The notes beneath the pieces are model-generated. The model did not search any database. It saw only the letters and a list, made by a program, of their open reading frames with translations, and was not told the origin of the DNA. A program made the translations under genes and the position numbers. Below, one piece after another: positions 6,099 to 9,252 of a stretch of DNA of 9,252 nucleotides; position 1 is the stretch's first letter, and each line of letters starts with the position of its first letter. Origin of the DNA: Thiobacillus sp. UBA6205 (GTDB taxonomy: Bacteria > Pseudomonadota > Gammaproteobacteria > Burkholderiales > Thiobacillaceae); contig DISR01000005.1 in NCBI GenBank assembly GCA_002421825.1, positions 233 to 9,484 of the forward strand, read 5' to 3'.

Positions 6099-6584
6099 AT
6101 GGAACTCGCACTGGCTCGCTGGATACACATCATGGCAGGCGTCATGTGGGTAGGCCTGCTGTACTACTTCAATTTCGTGCAGGTTGCGGCGTTGAAAGAC
6201 GCGGCCGAGGACGGCACGGCCGCCGGCATCAGCAAGCACGTGGCGCCGCGCGCATTGTTCTGGTTTCGCTGGGCCGCACTGGTGACCTGGCTGGCCGGAG
6301 CGGCCTTGCTGGGCGGCGGCTTCACCGCTGCCTTCACCTTGCAGCCGGGCATGGCTGGCATCGGCATCGGCGCCTGGCTGGGCACCATCATGCTGTTCAA
6401 CGTGTGGGTGCTGATCTGGCCCAACCAGCGGAAAATACTGGGCATGAAGCCCGCTTCCGAAGAAGAGAAGGCCAAGGCCCGCCGCCTGGCCTTTCTGGCT
6501 TCTCGAACCAACACCATGCTGTCCATTCCCATGCTGTTCTTCATGTCCTATGGCTGGCAGCATGGCGGCGTGATTTTCGGCTAA
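6099..6584 (+). CDS. Stand-alone Urate_ox_N (PuuD N-terminal-like) four-helix membrane protein
   Basis: The product is 161 residues with about four transmembrane helices (roughly 7-28, 52-74, 84-107, 136-152). WIHIMAGVMWVGLLYYFNFVQ at the N-terminus, NVWVLIWPNQRKILG (101-115) and SRTNTMLSIPMLFFM (135-149) resemble the membrane domain of urate hydroxylase PuuD (Urate_ox_N, formerly DUF989). Histidines at 10, 47 and 155 could serve as haem or metal ligands; that is inference. PuuD proper carries a C-terminal cytochrome c domain, absent here, and no purine-degradation genes are nearby, so urate oxidation should not be assumed. The start is chosen from AGGAGG at 6088-6093. The gene follows the 31-residue ORF by nine bases, and an intrinsic terminator lies just downstream. 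The family call comes from remembered motifs and is moderately sure. Confidence 0.72.
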   Translation: MELALARWIHIMAGVMWVGLLYYFNFVQVAALKDAAEDGTAAGISKHVAPRALFWFRWAALVTWLAGAALLGGGFTAAFTLQPGMAGIGIGAWLGTIMLFNVWVLIWPNQRKILGMKPASEEEKAKARRLAFLASRTNTMLSIPMLFFMSYGWQHGGVIFG

Positions 6585-6605
6585 AATAGGGCCAGATTAA
6601 CTGCG

Positions 6606-6637
6606 CACGGCGGCTTAGGCCGCCGTGTTGCTTTTTT
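6606..6637 (+). terminator. Intrinsic terminator after the membrane-protein pair, just upstream of argD
   Basis: CACGGCGGC (6606-6614) and GCCGCCGTG (6619-6627) form a perfect nine-base-pair stem around TTAG. It is followed by TTGC and six T (6632-6637). It starts 22 bases after the upstream stop codon and ends only 35 bases before the argD ATG. Confidence 0.88.
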
Positions 6638-6670
6638 AGTTGAAAGAACATGTTTAGCTGAAAGAACATG
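6635..6670 (+). repeat. Tandem duplication of an 18-bp unit at the argD translation start region
   Basis: The unit TTTAGTTGAAAGAACATG (6635-6652) is followed at once by TTTAGCTGAAAGAACATG (6653-6670), 17 of 18 identical. The first copy begins within the T tail of the preceding terminator. Each copy ends in an ATG that is out of frame with argD: the first reads ATG TTT AGC TGA, and the second (6668) overlaps the argD ATG at 6673 in another frame. Confidence 0.9.
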
Positions 6671-6672
6671 CC

Positions 6673-7845
6673 ATGTCATATTTGATGAACACCTATGCCC
6701 GCCAGCCGCTCGCATTCGTGCGCGGCGAAGGCGTTTACCTCTGGGACGAGGAGGGCAAGCGCTACCTGGATGCTGTGGCCGGGGTTGCCGTGAACACGCT
6801 CGGCCATGGGCATCCGGGCCTGGTCAAGGCCATCGCCGAGCAGGCGGCATCGCTGATACACACTTCCAATCTGTACCGCGTGAAGCGTCAGGAGGAACTG
6901 GCAGACCGTCTGTGCGGACTGTCGGGCATGGACAAGGCGTTCTTCTGCAACTCCGGCTGCGAGGCCAACGAGGCAGCGATCAAGCTGGCGCGCCTGTACG
7001 GGCACAACAAGGGCATCGCCAACCCGACCATCATCGTCACGGAAAAGTCCTTCCATGGCCGCACCATGGCGACCCTGTCCGCCACCGGCAGCCGCAAGAT
7101 CCAGGCCGGCTTCGAGCCGTTGCTGTCGGGCTTCGCGCGCGTGCCGTTCAACGACATCGCCGCCATCCGCCAGGTGGCCTCCACCAACCAGGACGTGGTG
7201 GCGGTGCTGGTCGAGCCCCTGCAGGGCGAGGGCGGCGTCAACGTGGCGGCCAGCGACTACATGGCCGAACTGCGCAGGATTTGCGACGAGTTCGGCCTCT
7301 TGATGATGCTGGACGAAGTGCAGACCGGCATCGCACGCACCGGCACCTGGTTCGCCTTCCAGCACAGCGGCGTGATGCCGGATGTGATGGCGCTGGCCAA
7401 GGGCCTGGGCGGCGGCGTGCCGATCGGCGCCTGCCTCGCGCGCGGCGAGGCGGCCGAGGTGTTCAAGCCCGGCAACCACGGCTCCACCTTCGGCGGCAAT
7501 CCGCTCGCCTGCGCGGCTGCGCTCGCAACCCTGGAAGCGGTGGAAAAACAGAATCTGCGCGAGAGCGCCGACAAGACCGGCGACTACATCCGCACCCAGC
7601 TCAGGTCCATGCTGGCGGGTGCCGCCGGCGTGACGGAGATACGCGGCCAGGGCCTGTTGATCGGCATCGAGCTTGACCGCCCCTGCGGCGATCTCGTGGG
7701 CAGGATGCGCGATCGCGGCTTCCTGGTGAACGTGACTTCCGACAGGGTGATCCGGCTGGTGCCGCCGCTGGTCTTTACCCAGGCCCATGCCGACGAGCTG
7801 CTGCCGCCGCTGGTCGAGGAAATCAAGGCTCTGCTGGCGGGATAG
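6673..7845 (+). CDS. argD: Acetylornithine aminotransferase
   Basis: PLP-dependent class III transaminase that converts N-acetylglutamate semialdehyde and glutamate to N-acetylornithine and 2-oxoglutarate in arginine synthesis. The product is 390 residues, typical for ArgD. It begins MSYLMNTYARQPLAFVRGEG, matching the family N-terminus and supporting the start at 6673 although no strong Shine-Dalgarno is present. NSGCEANEAAIKLAR (93-107) binds the cofactor phosphate; a Cys replaces the usual Ala at 96. SFHGRTMATLSATG is at 126-139. LDEVQTGIARTG (213-224) holds the pyridine-binding D214, and ALAKGLGGGVPIGA carries the Schiff-base K243. GSTFGGNPLAC is at 270-280. It opens an arginine cluster with argF 14 bases downstream. 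An intrinsic terminator and an 18-bp tandem repeat lie immediately upstream and leave almost no room for a private promoter. Some ArgD enzymes also act on succinyl-diaminopimelate intermediates; the sequence cannot tell. Confidence 0.96.
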   Translation: MSYLMNTYARQPLAFVRGEGVYLWDEEGKRYLDAVAGVAVNTLGHGHPGLVKAIAEQAASLIHTSNLYRVKRQEELADRLCGLSGMDKAFFCNSGCEANEAAIKLARLYGHNKGIANPTIIVTEKSFHGRTMATLSATGSRKIQAGFEPLLSGFARVPFNDIAAIRQVASTNQDVVAVLVEPLQGEGGVNVAASDYMAELRRICDEFGLLMMLDEVQTGIARTGTWFAFQHSGVMPDVMALAKGLGGGVPIGACLARGEAAEVFKPGNHGSTFGGNPLACAAALATLEAVEKQNLRESADKTGDYIRTQLRSMLAGAAGVTEIRGQGLLIGIELDRPCGDLVGRMRDRGFLVNVTSDRVIRLVPPLVFTQAHADELLPPLVEEIKALLAG

Positions 7846-7859
7846 AACCGGGACAAACC

Positions 7860-8777
7860 ATGGCCAAGCACTTCCTGCAATTCAAGGATCTCACGCGTGA
7901 AGAGCTGGAATACCTGTTCGCGCGCACGCGTGTGATCAAGGATCGCTTCAAGCGCTACGAGAAATACCATCCGCTCGAAGACCGCACGCTGGCGATGATT
8001 TTCGAGAAGAGCTCGACGCGCACGCGTCTGTCCTTCGAGGCGGGCATGCACCAGTTGGGCGGCGCGGCCATCTACCTCAACACGCGCGACACCCAGCTGG
8101 GCCGCGGCGAGCCGGTGGAAGATGCAGCCGAAGTGATTTCACGCATGGTCGATATCGTCATGATCCGCACCTTCGAGCAGGAAATCATCGAGCGTTTCGC
8201 CAGGCATTCGCGCGTGCCGGTGATCAACGGCCTGACCAACGAATACCATCCGTGCCAGATCCTGGCGGACATCTTCACCTACATCGAGCATCGCGGCGAT
8301 ATTCGCGGCAAGACCGTGGCCTGGGTGGGCGACTCCAACAACATGTGCAACACCTGGCTGCAGGCCGCCGTGGTGCTCGATTTCAACGTGCACGTGTCCA
8401 CGCCGCCCGGCTACGAGGTCGAGCCCGAACGCGCCGGACTCTACGACACCAGCCATTACGAAAGCTTTGCCGATCCCATGGATGCCTGCAAGGGGGCAGA
8501 TCTCGTGACCACCGACGTGTGGACCAGCATGGGCTTCGAGGCCGAGAACGAGGTGCGCAAGCAGGCCTTCGCCGACTGGCGCGTGGATGCGGACATGATG
8601 AATGTGGCCAGGCCCGACGCCGTGTTCATGCATTGCCTGCCCGCGCACCGTGGCGAGGAGGTCGACGCGGACGTGATCGACGGCCAGCAGAGCGTGGTCT
8701 GGGACGAGGCCGAGAACCGCTTGCACATCCAGAAAGCCCTCATGGAATATCTGCTGCTGGGCAAGCTGGACAACTAG
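7860..8777 (+). CDS. argF: Ornithine carbamoyltransferase, anabolic
   Basis: Transfers the carbamoyl group of carbamoyl phosphate to ornithine, making citrulline in the cytoplasm. The 305-residue product has all the family signatures: the carbamoyl-phosphate loop SSTRTRLSFE (51-60, STRTR at 52-56), RTFEQ (103-107), HPCQILADIFT (130-140), VAWVGDSNNMCNTW (153-166), the SMG loop within TSMGFEAE (222-229) and HCLPAHRGEEV (258-268) with the ornithine-site C259. The length and single-domain pair arrangement suit the anabolic trimeric type. A modest GGGA precedes the ATG. It sits 14 bases after argD and nine bases before a DUF2283 gene, so all are likely on one transcript. No arcA or arcC genes are visible, which favours the biosynthetic role. 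Confidence 0.97.
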   Translation: MAKHFLQFKDLTREELEYLFARTRVIKDRFKRYEKYHPLEDRTLAMIFEKSSTRTRLSFEAGMHQLGGAAIYLNTRDTQLGRGEPVEDAAEVISRMVDIVMIRTFEQEIIERFARHSRVPVINGLTNEYHPCQILADIFTYIEHRGDIRGKTVAWVGDSNNMCNTWLQAAVVLDFNVHVSTPPGYEVEPERAGLYDTSHYESFADPMDACKGADLVTTDVWTSMGFEAENEVRKQAFADWRVDADMMNVARPDAVFMHCLPAHRGEEVDADVIDGQQSVVWDEAENRLHIQKALMEYLLLGKLDN

Positions 8778-8786
8778 GACATCACA

Positions 8787-9020
8787 ATGAACGTCGCCTA
8801 CTTCAGAGATCAGAACACCCTGTACATCGAGTTGCTGCCGGAAACGGCAGACCACTCGTGGGAAGCGCACCCCGGCGTCAATATCAACATCGCCGCGGAC
8901 GGCCGCATTGTCGGCATCGAAATCGAGAACGCCACCGACCGCATCGACATGAGCGTGCTGCGCGTCGGCAACTTTCCCGGCATCGTGCACAGCGCCAAGG
9001 GTTCCGGTTCCACGCATTGA
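8787..9020 (+). CDS. DUF2283-family small protein inside the arginine cluster
   Basis: The product has 77 residues. The core fits the DUF2283 pattern: YFRDQNTLYIELLP near the N-terminus, HPGVNINIAADGRIVG in the middle and GIEIENATDRIDMSVL after it (about residues 5-58). The last 18 or so residues are Gly/Ser-rich and probably disordered. The family is small and mostly beta-stranded, with no established biochemical function that I know of. The gene starts nine bases after the argF stop, with AGGA overlapping that stop codon as the ribosome site, and ends 19 bases before argG, so it is almost certainly co-transcribed with both. The position suggests a link to arginine synthesis or merely tolerance of an inserted small gene. 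No catalytic residues or membrane segment are visible. Confidence 0.85.
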   Translation: MNVAYFRDQNTLYIELLPETADHSWEAHPGVNINIAADGRIVGIEIENATDRIDMSVLRVGNFPGIVHSAKGSGSTH

Positions 9021-9039
9021 TTATTATTTCGAGCAGAAC

Positions 9040-9252
9040 ATGAGCAACATCAAGAAAGTTGTACTCGCCTATTCCGGCGGCCTGGATACCTCGGTCATCC
9101 TCAAGTGGCTGCAGGACACCTACCAATGCGAGGTGGTGACCTTCACCGCCGACCTCGGCCAGGGCGAGGAACTCGAGCCGGCGCGCGAGAAGGCGCTGAA
9201 GTTCGGCATCAAGCCCGGGCAGATCTACATCGACGATCTGCGCGAGGAGTTC
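9040..9252 (+). CDS. argG: Argininosuccinate synthase, N-terminal 71 codons (gene runs off the right edge)
   Basis: Condenses citrulline with aspartate using ATP to form argininosuccinate, the step after ArgF. The visible 71 residues begin MSNIKKVVLAYSGGLDTSVI. The ATP pyrophosphatase P-loop AYSGGLDTS is at 10-18, followed by LKWLQDTYQCEVVTFTADLG and QGEELEPAREKAL, the normal ArgG N-terminal domain. Family members are about 400 residues long, so more than 80 percent lies outside the window. The ATG at 9040 has only a weak GAG upstream. It is the fourth gene of the argD-argF-DUF2283-argG series, 19 bases after the preceding stop. Confidence 0.96.
   Translation, partial: MSNIKKVVLAYSGGLDTSVILKWLQDTYQCEVVTFTADLGQGEELEPAREKALKFGIKPGQIYIDDLREEF

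Noticed and set aside
6676..7788. 370-codon minus-strand open frame opposite argD
   Set aside because: A shadow of the conserved argD frame in GC-rich DNA. It has no ribosome site or domain signature.

Overview
The window is GC-rich, tightly packed chromosomal DNA from a proteobacterium. The proteins look betaproteobacterial, perhaps Nitrosomonadales-like. That placement rests on protein character and on the gene order murJ-ribF-ileS divergent from rpsT, followed by argD-argF-argG. It is an inference, not a database match.

Layout. Bases 1-4340 are a minus-strand run read murJ (lipid II flippase, complete) > ribF (FAD synthesis, complete) > ileS (isoleucyl-tRNA synthetase, cut by the left edge). 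An inverted repeat built of ACAGAG units separates ribF from ileS. A 148-base divergent region holds the promoter of rpsT (ribosomal protein S20, plus strand), which ends in a clear intrinsic terminator. Bases 4800-5108 contain no gene I can support. Next comes an iron superoxide dismutase gene (sodB) with a well-formed promoter, an upstream site that fits the IscR type 1 consensus, and a structured leader. Its reading frame is broken by one in-frame TAG at the conserved tryptophan of the metal-binding DVWEHAYY motif. After the sodB terminator lie a 31-residue membrane peptide gene and a four-helix Urate_ox_N-type membrane protein gene, 9 bases apart, closed by another terminator. The right end is an arginine biosynthesis cluster: argD, argF, a small DUF2283 gene, and the start of argG (cut by the right edge).

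How the genes relate. ArgD, ArgF and ArgG catalyse successive parts of the route from acetylated glutamate semialdehyde to argininosuccinate; the deacetylation step between ArgD and ArgF is not encoded here. MurJ, RibF, IleRS and S20 are housekeeping proteins.

The most notable points are the amber codon in an otherwise intact sodB, the IscR-like site abutting the sodB promoter, the ACAGAG inverted repeat in front of ileS, an 18-bp tandem duplication at the argD start, the unannotated small membrane ORF, and the DUF2283 gene inside the arginine cluster. I saw no clear evidence of a wholly new multi-gene system, defence island, phage or CRISPR array.
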